A stretch of DNA of 7,358 nucleotides from Betaproteobacteria bacterium. Its GTDB lineage: Bacteria; Pseudomonadota; Gammaproteobacteria; Burkholderiales; Burkholderiaceae. The notes below the pieces were generated by a model. That model made no database searches and had not been told where the DNA came from. It saw only the letters and a program-made list of their open reading frames with translations. The translations under genes were made by a program, and so were the position numbers. Location of the stretch: NCBI GenBank assembly GCA_018969885.1, contig JAGWXN010000168.1, positions 1 through 7,358 of the forward strand, written 5' to 3'. Positions 1-5,950 of this stretch are shown here, in pieces; within the stretch, counting starts at the first letter, position 1, and every line of letters begins with the position of its first letter.

Positions 1-33
1 AAGCTGTCGGTGCTGATCGGTATAGAGGTTCAT
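1..33 (-). CDS. Possible start of a protein gene, cut by the window edge
   Basis: An ATG at 33-31 opens a frame of 11 codons (MNLYTDQHRQL) without a stop up to the window edge. It begins 17 bases after the stop codon of the transporter gene on the same strand, which is typical operon spacing. I see no good Shine-Dalgarno sequence before it. The N-terminus faintly recalls flavin-dependent proteins of the pyridoxamine-phosphate-oxidase superfamily, but eleven residues cannot support a family call, so no function is assigned. Confidence 0.4.
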   Translation of the reverse strand, partial: MNLYTDQHRQL

Positions 34-50
34 GGTGTGACTGAATCGTA

Positions 51-977
51 TCAGGGCTTCGTTGTCGTCGACTGACTGGCCTGGCGTGTTTCTGCCACCA
101 TCGATGCGATGCCGCTTGCGCAGATGATGGCAATACCCAGACTGCCGATTGGGTCGGGAAGGTCGCCGAAAAAGAGCCAGCCCGCGACCGCGGCCCCGAC
201 AATCTGCAGAAAGGTGAGTGGCGCCACGAAGGAGGCGCTCGACCAGTAGTAGGCCTGGACCAGACAGATCTGACTGACGGTGCCGCACACGCCAATTCCG
301 ACCAGTTGCGCCCACATCGCCGACGTGAACGCCTGAGGCCAGCCGCCCCAGACGGGCATCAGCGGCAGCGTGAGCGCCGACACGACCGTGCCGACCAGCG
401 CGGTGATCAGTACGGTGGCGGTTGTTCCTTCGCCGGGTGTTGAGGAGAGCTTCCGGGTGAGGAGCTGAAAGACAATGCTACAGGCCACGGTAATGAGAGC
501 GAACCCCACGCCAGTCGGGCTCAGATCGGTGCCGGGCCTCAGGATGAGGAGCATGCCGGCGAACCCGCCGGCTGCACCCAGCCAGCGCCAGATCGTTACC
601 CGCTCGCCAAGTAACGGTCCCGCGAGCAACATCACAAAGAATGGCGTGATGAACGCAATCGCCGTGGCCTCGGCCTGGGGCAGATAACCGAGCGCACTGA
701 AAAAGCTCAGCGTGAACCCGACCAGCATCAGTCCGCGGATGATTTGCAGCCAGGGCCGATGCGTCCGAATGATGGCAGCGCCCAGCCGCGGGCCGAAGAT
801 CAGCACCATCAACGCTGCGTGGACAGCATGACGGGCGAACGAGATCAAAGGCGTGCCCATTTGCGCGGCGAGCGCTTTGGCGATCGCATCCATCAGAATG
901 AAGAAAACCAATCCGGTCAGAAGGAAAGCGAAGGCACGGACGGGACGCGCGTGGTGAACAGATGCCTCGCTCAACAT
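51..977 (-). CDS. EamA/DMT-family transporter, 308 aa
   Basis: This is a predicted inner-membrane carrier of the drug/metabolite transporter superfamily, whose members mostly export small metabolites; the substrate cannot be told from sequence. The protein is almost entirely hydrophobic, with about ten membrane helices in two tandem EamA repeats (roughly residues 15-147 and 157-293). The first repeat ends with the usual pattern of a conserved Glu-Arg (GPLLGERVT, about 120-128) followed by a helix and LILRPG (144-149). The second has the matching APLTFLQIV helix and a LFFGDLPDP segment (268-276). The length of about 300 residues is normal. The start is ATG at 977, preceded by a weak GTAGGG ribosome site. 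It is divergent from the LemA operon, with 98 bases between the two start codons, and may be followed by a second gene at the window edge. Family call is firm, substrate unknown. Confidence 0.9.
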   Translation of the reverse strand: MLSEASVHHARPVRAFAFLLTGLVFFILMDAIAKALAAQMGTPLISFARHAVHAALMVLIFGPRLGAAIIRTHRPWLQIIRGLMLVGFTLSFFSALGYLPQAEATAIAFITPFFVMLLAGPLLGERVTIWRWLGAAGGFAGMLLILRPGTDLSPTGVGFALITVACSIVFQLLTRKLSSTPGEGTTATVLITALVGTVVSALTLPLMPVWGGWPQAFTSAMWAQLVGIGVCGTVSQICLVQAYYWSSASFVAPLTFLQIVGAAVAGWLFFGDLPDPIGSLGIAIICASGIASMVAETRQASQSTTTKP

Positions 978-1075
978 GACCCTACTTTTGTTTTCAGTGA
1001 TCGGATTCGCTGACCTGTGCCCGCTGGACTGAGCGCGAATTCAGGTATCTTGAAGTGAATGACGAAAGGTATCTC
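978..1075. promoter_or_regulatory. Divergent promoter region between the DMT transporter and the lemA operon
   Basis: These 98 bases separate two outward-facing genes, so both promoters should lie here. Toward lemA, TATCTT at 1046-1051 is a possible -10 box, but there is no convincing -35 hexamer 16-18 bases upstream. The 8-base word AGGTATCT occurs twice in direct orientation (1043-1050 and 1067-1074), the second copy overlapping the ribosome site of lemA. I found no good sigma-70 match for the transporter direction. Both promoter positions are inference. Confidence 0.3.
1065..1069 (+). promoter_or_regulatory. Ribosome binding site that decides the lemA start
   Basis: AAAGG lies 6 bases before ATG 1076. 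This favours that ATG over the in-frame GTG at 1055, which has no Shine-Dalgarno sequence and would put seven extra, partly charged residues before the lipoprotein signal. Confidence 0.55.
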
Positions 1076-1687
1076 ATGAATCTCGCCCATTCGTTTCGCG
1101 CAGTCCCGATTTTCATGTTGGCTTTGCTCAGCCTGCTCCTTGGTGGTTGTGGGTATAACGATTTTCAGCGGCTTGACGAGCAGACCAAAGCCGCCTGGTC
1201 GGAGGTGCTCAACCAGTACCAGCGGCGAGCCGATCTGGTGCCCAATCTGGTGGCCACCGTCAAGGGGGAAGCCTCGTTCGAACAGGAGACCCTTACTCGG
1301 GTGGTGGAGGCGCGCGCCCGCGCAACGGCGATCCAGGTTACGCCAGAGACCCTCAACGATCCGCAGGCCCTGCAACGCTTCCAGCAAGCCCAGGGTAGCC
1401 TCGGTTCGGCGCTGTCGCGTCTACTCGCGGTGAGCGAAAGCTATCCCACGCTCAAATCCAATCAGGGCTTTCAGGATTTGCGAGTTCAGCTTGAGGGCAC
1501 AGAAAACCGGATCACTGTCGCCCGCAATCGCTACATTCAGGCCGTGCAGCAGTACAACACGCTCGTGCGCAGTTTTCCGAGCAATCTCACTGCGCTTGCG
1601 CTGAGTTACCCGGTCAAGCCCAACCTGAGCGTCAGCAACGAGGCGCAGCTCAGCCAGCCCCCTGCTGTCGACTTCCAGAAAAAATGA
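1076..1687 (+). CDS. lemA: LemA-family lipoprotein, 203 aa
   Basis: LemA-family proteins are envelope proteins with a long helical bundle facing the periplasm; their biochemical role is not settled. Residues 1-25 form a lipoprotein signal: a basic start, a hydrophobic stretch and the lipobox LLGGC with Cys25. Residue +2 after the cysteine is Gly, not Asp, so sorting to the outer membrane is likely in a Gram-negative cell. The family signature follows: RADLVPNLVATVKG (51-64), an Ala/Arg/Gln-rich helical middle, and ENRITVARNRYI (143-154) near the end. I chose ATG 1076 over GTG 1055 because it has an AAAGG ribosome site and gives a normal signal peptide. It is the first gene of an operon with two TPM-domain genes; the next start follows 10 bases after its stop. 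Family call is firm. Confidence 0.9.
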   Translation: MNLAHSFRAVPIFMLALLSLLLGGCGYNDFQRLDEQTKAAWSEVLNQYQRRADLVPNLVATVKGEASFEQETLTRVVEARARATAIQVTPETLNDPQALQRFQQAQGSLGSALSRLLAVSESYPTLKSNQGFQDLRVQLEGTENRITVARNRYIQAVQQYNTLVRSFPSNLTALALSYPVKPNLSVSNEAQLSQPPAVDFQKK

Positions 1688-1697
1688 GCGTATCAAC

Positions 1698-2609
1698 ATG
1701 ATGCGTAGCCCAGGCCTCGCGCGCAGTTTTCTGCGTACGCTGGCCAGATGGGGGCTCGCGCTCACGCTCGCGAGCCTTCAAGGGCTTGCGCACAGTCAGG
1801 CGCTTCAGGCGATTCCTCCGCTAAGCGCGCGCATCATCGACACCACGGCCACTCTGAAAGCCGAACAGCTGCAGGCGATTGAGGCGAGGCTGCGGGCTTT
1901 CGAAGTGGCCCGGGGCACCCAGATCGTTGTGCTGATGGTGCCCACCACGGCGCCGGAAGACATCGCCGACTATACCCAAAGGGTCGGTGATGCCTGGAAG
2001 ATCGGTCGCAGGGACATTGGAGACGGTCTGCTCCTGATCATCGCCAAGAATGACCGCACGCTTCGAATTGCGCCGGCCAAAGCCCTGGAGGGCGCCATAC
2101 CCGATCTTGCGGCGCGACAGGTGATTGATCGAACCATCGTTCCGCGTTTTCGCGACGGTGACTTCGCGGGCGGCATCGACGCGGGCCTCAGCCGGTTGAT
2201 GGCGCTCGTCGCCGGCGAAGCACTGCCCGAACCGAGGGGGGCGAGCGGCACTGCGAAATCCGCCTCCGACTGGACCGATGCCCTGGTGCTTTTGCTGGTG
2301 GCCGTCCCGGTCCTGGCCCGCCGGCTGACGGGCTGGTTGGGCCGCAAACTGGCGTGCCTCGTTACCGGACTGGGGGCGGGGCTCCTCACCTGGGCCTCAG
2401 GCGCGGGCTTGATCCTGGTCCTGCTTTCCGTGCCGCTGGCGGTTCTATGGGGATTGATGGCGACCATGGCCACCTGGAGGGTTCACGCCGGTCGATCCCG
2501 TGGCGACTGGACGAATTTGGGCGGCCGTTCTGGCACGTGGTCGGATGGTGGGTTCAGAAGCGGCGGTGGCGGAAACTTCGGTGGCGGCGGCGCCTCGGGA
2601 CGGTGGTGA
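1698..2609 (+). CDS. TPM-domain (YgcG-like) membrane protein, 303 aa
   Basis: This is a secreted TPM-domain protein (Pfam TPM_phosphatase). The family name comes from a plant chloroplast protein with phosphatase activity, and whether bacterial members share that activity is uncertain. A signal peptide spans about residues 1-35, ending near AHSQA. The TPM domain covers about 44-172 and shows the family landmarks: TQIVVLMVPTT (74-84), RVGDAWKIGR (95-104), DGLLLIIAKNDR (109-120), LEGAIPD (130-136) and PRFRDGDFAGGI (149-160). Two or three hydrophobic helices follow (about 195-208 and 218-256). The protein ends in a Gly/Ser-rich tail with GGGGNFGGGGAS, typical of this family. Where most relatives have a glycine-rich VGYGLEG, this one reads APAKALEG (125-132). 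The topology puts the domain in the periplasm beside LemA. Start ATG 1698 is 10 bases after the lemA stop, with only a weak ribosome site. Confidence 0.88.
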   Translation: MMRSPGLARSFLRTLARWGLALTLASLQGLAHSQALQAIPPLSARIIDTTATLKAEQLQAIEARLRAFEVARGTQIVVLMVPTTAPEDIADYTQRVGDAWKIGRRDIGDGLLLIIAKNDRTLRIAPAKALEGAIPDLAARQVIDRTIVPRFRDGDFAGGIDAGLSRLMALVAGEALPEPRGASGTAKSASDWTDALVLLLVAVPVLARRLTGWLGRKLACLVTGLGAGLLTWASGAGLILVLLSVPLAVLWGLMATMATWRVHAGRSRGDWTNLGGRSGTWSDGGFRSGGGGNFGGGGASGRW

Positions 2610-2610
2610 C

Positions 2611-3150
2611 ATGACATCACGAGCCGTCACCCTCTCGAAGTGGCTTGGCTTCGCAGGCCGGCAGTTGTGGTTTGATGAAGCGGATATCGATCAGCTGCTG
2701 GGCCCAGGCTGGGCTGAGCGGCTGACTGCACAAGTTCAGACCACCGAAGCGGGTGGCTCGGGTGAGGTGAGGCTATGCGTTGAAGCGGCTTTGCCCTGGG
2801 CGGATGTCGTACGGGCGCGCGAGCTTGGCATTGATCCGCTGATCCGCGAGCGCGCTTCGAATCTTTTTTCTCAACTGCGGGTCTGGGATACCGAGAACAA
2901 CAGCGGCGTTCTGTTCTACATGCTCCTCTCCGAGCGAGCCATCGAAATCGTGGTCGACCGCGGCTTACGGCGCATAGACGCCCGCTGCTGGCAGGATCTG
3001 GCAGAGGACACGGCGCGGGGCTTACGGGCAGGGCAAGGCTTGCAGGCGCTTTTAACGAGCCTCGAGCGGTGCAGGGGCCTCCTGCAGGGGGCGGGTCTGT
3101 CCGAAGACAGTGCGGGTAATGAACTTCCCGATACGCCGCATCGGCAGTAG
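2611..3150 (+). CDS. Second TPM-domain protein, no export signal, 179 aa
   Basis: This is the third gene of the LemA-TPM-TPM operon. The ATG lies one base after the stop of the preceding gene, with GGTGG just upstream as ribosome site, so translational coupling is likely. The frame stays open 37 codons further up inside the previous gene, but that part is only a shadow of the glycine tail. The TPM fold is recognisable in the second half: an Arg/Glu helix, NLFSQLRVWDTENNSGVLFY (about 87-106), then LSERAIEIVVDRGL (109-122) and a C-terminal helical part with GQGLQALLTSLERC. It has no signal peptide and no membrane helix, so the product appears to be cytosolic, unlike the first TPM protein. The last stop codon, TAG at 3148-3150, touches the CCA end of the convergent tRNA gene. 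Function unknown; family call good. Confidence 0.85.
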   Translation: MTSRAVTLSKWLGFAGRQLWFDEADIDQLLGPGWAERLTAQVQTTEAGGSGEVRLCVEAALPWADVVRARELGIDPLIRERASNLFSQLRVWDTENNSGVLFYMLLSERAIEIVVDRGLRRIDARCWQDLAEDTARGLRAGQGLQALLTSLERCRGLLQGAGLSEDSAGNELPDTPHRQ

Positions 3151-3226
3151 TGGCGCCCCCGACACGAATCGAACGTGTGACCCTCCCCTTAGGAGGGGGA
3201 TGCTCTATCCACTGAGCTACGGGGGC
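3151..3226 (-). tRNA. tRNA-Arg, anticodon CCT
   Basis: The minus strand folds into a complete 76-base tRNA. The 7-bp acceptor stem pairs GCCCCCG (3226-3220) with CGGGGGC; the D arm is GCTC/GAGC. The anticodon arm is TCCCC/GGGGA with loop CTCCTAA, and the T arm is ACACG/CGTGT with loop TTCGATT. The discriminator is G, and CCA is encoded (3153-3151). The anticodon is CCT at 3193-3191, which reads the arginine codon AGG. That codon is rare in GC-rich genomes, but it is used in gspG and in the first TPM gene here. The tRNA follows folA on the same strand and overlaps its last 10 bases: the folA stop TAG is tRNA bases 8-10. At the other end its CCA directly abuts the stop of the convergent TPM gene. 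All stems pair fully, so the gene looks functional. Confidence 0.97.
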
Positions 3227-3783
3227 GTGCCGCCGATTGTAGCCGAGCCGCCTGTTGCCCAGTGTGCCCGCTCGAGGTTGCGGTAACGCGCGATCGCGTA
3301 GCGGATGCCGCTTGCCGCGATATGCGTCTGCCTCGACTCCAGCAACCACTTCGCAGGATCGAGGGATGGGAAGAAGGCGTCTCCCTCAGGCTCGAGATCG
3401 ATCTCGGTGATGATCGCCTGATCGGCCTGGTCGAGTACGGCGCGATAGATCTCCCCGCCCCCGGCAATAAAGACGCTGGGGACATCGCCCGCGAGCGTGA
3501 TTGCCTCATCCATTGACGCCGCCCGCTCGCAACCTGGGCGCGTCCAGGAGGGATCGCGGGTGAGCACGATGGTGCGACGGCCCGGAAGCGGCCGGCCGAT
3601 GGACTCGAAGGTTTTCCTGCCCATCACCAGCACATGACCCAGGGTGGTGGCTTTGAAATGTCGAAGATCTTCAGGCAGCTGCCAGGGCAGGGTGTTGTTC
3701 AGACCGATCACGCCATTGGCGGCGCGGGCCACGATCAGCGTGATCAGGGGGCGCGGTGCCACCGCGCGAACGCCCTGCGTCAT
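3217..3783 (-). CDS. folA: Dihydrofolate reductase, 188 aa
   Basis: This cytosolic enzyme reduces dihydrofolate to tetrahydrofolate with NADPH, regenerating the cofactor consumed by the thymidylate synthase encoded just upstream. Family landmarks are present in order: [18 protein letters not shown] (23-40) with Trp34 and the catalytic acid Asp39, which correspond to Trp22 and Asp27 of the E. coli enzyme; then [19 protein letters not shown] (51-69), the NADPH-binding region; then IAGGGEIYR (106-114) and EGDAFFP. The start is ATG 3783, overlapping the thyA stop as ATGA, so translation is probably coupled; the frame is open further upstream but only as a shadow of thyA. The N-terminus has about 11 extra residues. 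The C-terminus runs about 19 residues past the usual family end near RYRN (166-169), finishing in GGTPP. That tail is encoded by the putative tRNA promoter and the tRNA 5' end, and the stop codon lies inside the tRNA. Confidence 0.96.
   Translation of the reverse strand: MTQGVRAVAPRPLITLIVARAANGVIGLNNTLPWQLPEDLRHFKATTLGHVLVMGRKTFESIGRPLPGRRTIVLTRDPSWTRPGCERAASMDEAITLAGDVPSVFIAGGGEIYRAVLDQADQAIITEIDLEPEGDAFFPSLDPAKWLLESRQTHIAASGIRYAIARYRNLERAHWATGGSATIGGTPP
3236..3264 (-). promoter_or_regulatory. Possible tRNA-Arg promoter inside the folA 3' end
   Basis: On the minus strand TACAAT (3241-3236) is one mismatch from the sigma-70 -10 consensus. It lies 9 bases before the first tRNA base, so transcription would start within a few bases of the mature 5' end. 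The bases between are GC-rich (CGGCGGCAC), like the discriminators of stable-RNA promoters. The -35 position about 17 bases upstream reads CACTGG, a poor match. The site overlaps codons 181-183 of folA. Plausible but unproven. Confidence 0.4.
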
Positions 3784-4574
3784 ACCGCGACCGGAGCCTT
3801 GATGTGCGGATGCGACTGATAGCCGGAGATCTCGAAGTCTTCGAACCGGTAGTCGAAGATGGAATCCGGACGGCGCAGGAGGGTGAGGCGGGGCAGCGGG
3901 AAGGGCTCGCGCGCGAGCTGCGTGCGGGCCTGTTCGAGATGGTTGAGGTAAAGATGGCAGTCGCCGCCCGTCCAGATGAAATCGCCGGGCAGCAGATCGC
4001 ATTGCTGCGCCACCATATGGGTGAGGAGCGCATACGAGGCAATGTTAAACGGGACGCCCAGAAAAATATCGGCGCTGCGCTGATACATCTGGCAGGACAA
4101 CCGCCCCCCCGCGACATAAAACTGGAAGAACGCATGACAGGGCGCGAGCGCCATTTTTGGCAGGTCGGCGACATTCCAGGCCGACACAATAAGGCGCCGT
4201 GAAGACGGGTCTCGGCGGATCCGGTCCACCACGTCCGAGATCTGATCGATGGTGGCGCCGTCGCCTGCGGGCCAATTGCGCCACTGATAGCCGTAGACCG
4301 GACCCAGCTCGCCCTGATCGTCTGCCCATTCGTCCCAGATGCTGACACCGTTGTCGCGCAGATAAGCGACGTTGGTGGAACCCTGCAGGAACCACAGAAG
4401 CTCGTGAATGATCGAGCGCAGGTGCAACTTCTTGGTGGTGACCAGCGGAAAGCCCTCGGCAAGGTCAAAGCGCATCTGCCAGCCAAATACCGACAGCGTG
4501 CCGGTACCCGTGCGATCGGACTTCGGTTCGCCCCGCTCGAGAACATGACGCATCAGGTCGAGGTAGGCTTTCAC
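3780..4574 (-). CDS. thyA: Thymidylate synthase, 264 aa
   Basis: This enzyme converts dUMP to dTMP using 5,10-methylene-THF as both one-carbon donor and reductant, and releases dihydrofolate for FolA. The length equals that of E. coli ThyA (264), and the key residues fall at the same numbers: Arg21, Glu58, Trp80, the Arg126-Arg127 pair, the nucleophile Cys146 in [12 protein letters not shown], Asp169 and Asn177 in [14 protein letters not shown]. The C-terminus KAPVAV matches the family's closing segment. The start codon is GTG at 4574, overlapping the stop of the TetR gene as GTGA; a GAAGG about 9 bases upstream may serve as ribosome site. The stop overlaps the folA ATG by 4 bases. The gene appears intact and core-like. 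Confidence 0.98.
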   Translation of the reverse strand: MKAYLDLMRHVLERGEPKSDRTGTGTLSVFGWQMRFDLAEGFPLVTTKKLHLRSIIHELLWFLQGSTNVAYLRDNGVSIWDEWADDQGELGPVYGYQWRNWPAGDGATIDQISDVVDRIRRDPSSRRLIVSAWNVADLPKMALAPCHAFFQFYVAGGRLSCQMYQRSADIFLGVPFNIASYALLTHMVAQQCDLLPGDFIWTGGDCHLYLNHLEQARTQLAREPFPLPRLTLLRRPDSIFDYRFEDFEISGYQSHPHIKAPVAV

Positions 4575-5236
4575 GGGGCGAGACCTTCGAAGGTGGCCGA
4601 GGTCATTTGGTCGACGATATCGTCTTCGCTCAGGGCACCCGACTCACGCAGGAAATCGAGCGTGGGGTCGCAGGAGCGCGCGTAAAAGTGATAGAGGAGG
4701 AACTCTTCACGGTAGTGCGAGGCGATTGCGCCGTCGGTCTGCGCGCGCCGGATCAGGGTACCGATCCGCTCGGAAACCGCGATCAGCAGATCGACATACT
4801 CGCGTGAGCGGGTGAGCGCCTCGCGCACCGCGGCGCTGGTGGAGGGCAGGTGCGGAACGCCTCCCGCCAGCCGCTCGCGCAGCACCCACTCCAGCAGCGC
4901 CCGGAGCTGCGCTGCGGCGGCAAGCGAGTCGGGAAGCGCATCGAGCGCTTCGCTGGTGCGCCTCAACAGCCGCAGCATCACCGCGACCGCCAGCGTGTCT
5001 TTCGAGGCGAAGTGTTTGTAGAGGCTACCCTTCGCGATACCGACCTCTGCCGCGATATCGTCCATGGACATGAGTTCGTAGCCACGCACGGCCAGCAACC
5101 GATTGGTGGCGTCGAGAATGGCCTCTTCGCGCGCCTCGAACTGCGTTGCCCGGAATGATTTTCGCGGCGGCGACAGCGATGCCGATTCCTGCGCGGAATG
5201 CACGCCTGCCGAGCGGGTGGAAAGTTGCTCTGTCAC
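4571..5236 (-). CDS. TetR/AcrR-family transcriptional regulator, 221 aa
   Basis: This is a predicted ligand-responsive DNA-binding repressor. The N-terminal HTH domain spans about residues 36-82: a helix [20 protein letters not shown], then [18 protein letters not shown] and SKDTL, the classic TetR pattern of turn, recognition helix and Tyr-Lys-His-Phe. The rest (about 84-221) is a helical ligand/dimer domain too diverse to name a ligand. The first 30 or so residues are a Ser-rich, probably disordered extension. The start is GTG 5236; no good ribosome site is visible, and the first internal ATG codon falls inside the HTH, so a start downstream of that point is excluded. The gene's stop overlaps the GTG start of thyA by 4 bases, placing the regulator at the head of a regulator-thyA-folA unit. 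No efflux gene, the common TetR target, is adjacent. Autoregulation of this operon is an inference. Confidence 0.9.
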   Translation of the reverse strand: MTEQLSTRSAGVHSAQESASLSPPRKSFRATQFEAREEAILDATNRLLAVRGYELMSMDDIAAEVGIAKGSLYKHFASKDTLAVAVMLRLLRRTSEALDALPDSLAAAAQLRALLEWVLRERLAGGVPHLPSTSAAVREALTRSREYVDLLIAVSERIGTLIRRAQTDGAIASHYREEFLLYHFYARSCDPTLDFLRESGALSEDDIVDQMTSATFEGLAP

Positions 5237-5380
5237 GATCCGGGTCGTTGTCCGCGCGCGGTCGGGGTCGATCCGTTGCGCGGTTGTCGTTATTGAATGG
5301 CGCGGATTCTATCGAACGTGCTGCCGTCCGAGCGGAGTATCAGAGCCCCGCGAGGGGCATTGGCGAGTCGGCCGGGCCCG
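5237..5380 (-). promoter_or_regulatory. Upstream region of the tetR-thyA-folA unit
   Basis: This 144-base gap lies between gspC and the TetR gene, both on the minus strand. On that strand TAGAAT (5311-5306) is a possible -10 box about 70 bases before the GTG start, but its -35 region is poor. A perfect 10-base palindrome CCGCGCGCGG lies at 5252-5261, close to the start codon, and could be part of an operator; its low complexity makes chance likely. No longer inverted repeat typical of TetR operators stands out. Confidence 0.3.
5345..5358 (-). terminator. Short GC hairpin after gspC, possible weak terminator
   Basis: A perfect 5-bp stem GCCCC/GGGGC closes a four-base loop, starting 22 bases past the gspC stop on the minus strand. 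It has no following T-run, so it is at best a weak or factor-dependent stop, or chance in GC-rich DNA. Confidence 0.2.
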
Positions 5381-5851
5381 CTAGGGCTGGGGCGCGTTGC
5401 GGTTGAGGAGCTCGACACTGGTGCGGCGCGGTGCAGCGACCTCGATGCGCTCGCCAAAGCGATCAAACACCGCGCCGTCGGCGTTGACTTCGCGCAGGTG
5501 AAGCCCCGGACTGATGTTTTCTCCCACCGCGTAGGCCTTGGGCGGCGCCCCGTTCACCGACAGCAGGGCGGCTCCCAGTTTGGGGTGAACGATCACGCCG
5601 ACCACCCGGATCGCGCCCAGCCGGGTATCAGGTACCCCGGCGTTAACCCGCCCGACCGTGCCGAACAGCGCGAGAGCGGCCGCCGGGTCGGGCTGGTTGA
5701 GCGTGGGCTCAACCGCGGGGGCGATGGCCGGCTTCGGGGCGCTCAGCAGGACCCCCCACCAGATGGCTGTCCCGGCGCAGGCGACGATCGTGAGTGCGCC
5801 GACCAGGCTGGCAGAGGAGATCCGTGACGGGCCGTAACGAAAGCGACTCAT
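5381..5851 (-). CDS. gspC: Short type II secretion protein GspC (no PDZ domain), 156 aa
   Basis: GspC is the inner-membrane component that links the type II secretion platform to the outer-membrane secretin through its periplasmic HR domain. Visible here: a short cytosolic N-terminus, one membrane helix (about 14-36), a Pro/Ala-rich linker (37-57), and the HR domain (about 58-142) with ALFG, RVVGVIVHPKLGAALLSVNG (82-101), AYAVGENISPGLHLREV (106-122) and VFDRFGERIEV. The protein then ends, without the PDZ or coiled-coil domain of the ~270-300-residue enterobacterial form. A short form like this is known from betaproteobacteria, so it is probably not a truncation. I chose ATG 5851; an in-frame TTG at 5869 would add six residues. 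Neither has a good ribosome site. It is divergent from gspG. Confidence 0.85.
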   Translation of the reverse strand: MSRFRYGPSRISSASLVGALTIVACAGTAIWWGVLLSAPKPAIAPAVEPTLNQPDPAAALALFGTVGRVNAGVPDTRLGAIRVVGVIVHPKLGAALLSVNGAPPKAYAVGENISPGLHLREVNADGAVFDRFGERIEVAAPRRTSVELLNRNAPQP

Positions 5852-5950
5852 AGCAGTGCGACAGTTCAATGTCCAAGGTCAAGCGGGGCGTGGCAGCGAT
5901 TGCCATGGCCGCTGATATCATAGCCCGGGTTCTTTATCGGATTTCTTCAA
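5852..5950. promoter_or_regulatory. Divergent gspC/gspG promoter region
   Basis: These 99 bases must hold the promoters of both secretion units. TATCAT at 5916-5921 (plus) and TATGAT at 5922-5917 (minus) are overlapping candidate -10 boxes around the 8-base palindrome TGATATCA (5914-5920 region), so the two directions could compete for polymerase. Neither has a good -35 hexamer at the right distance, and a TTGACC on the minus strand (5882-5877) has no matching -10. A further palindrome GCCATGGC lies at 5902-5909. The plus-strand start would give a leader of about 25 bases. Inferred. Confidence 0.35.

Noticed and set aside
971..1387. Minus-strand open frame antisense to lemA
   Set aside because: The lemA frame has a lipobox and LemA motifs; this frame has none and overlaps the divergent promoter region.
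3128..3144. Stem CCGAT/ATCGG near the end of the second TPM gene as a terminator
   Set aside because: Only five pairs with a seven-base loop and no T-run on either strand; likely chance.
3151..3226. tRNA gene as an attachment site of an integrated element
   Set aside because: No integrase, no repeated copy of the tRNA 3' end within the window, and both flanks are tightly packed core genes.
2627..3349. Minus-strand open frame of 240 codons spanning the second TPM gene and the tRNA
   Set aside because: It reads through a complete tRNA and antisense to a recognisable TPM domain; its composition is Arg/Pro-rich with no family signature.
3784..4002. Upstream extension of the folA frame by 73 codons
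   Set aside because: It lies wholly inside thyA and is low-complexity; the ATGA overlap gives the natural start at 3783.
3671..4546. Long minus-strand open frame of 291 codons over thyA
   Set aside because: It is a shadow of thyA in a GC-rich sequence: Arg/Ser/Pro-rich, no family motif, while the thyA frame has all catalytic residues.
5297..5827. Plus-strand open frame of 176 codons over gspC
   Set aside because: It is antisense to the recognisable HR domain of GspC, Arg/Gly/Asp-rich, and lacks any motif.
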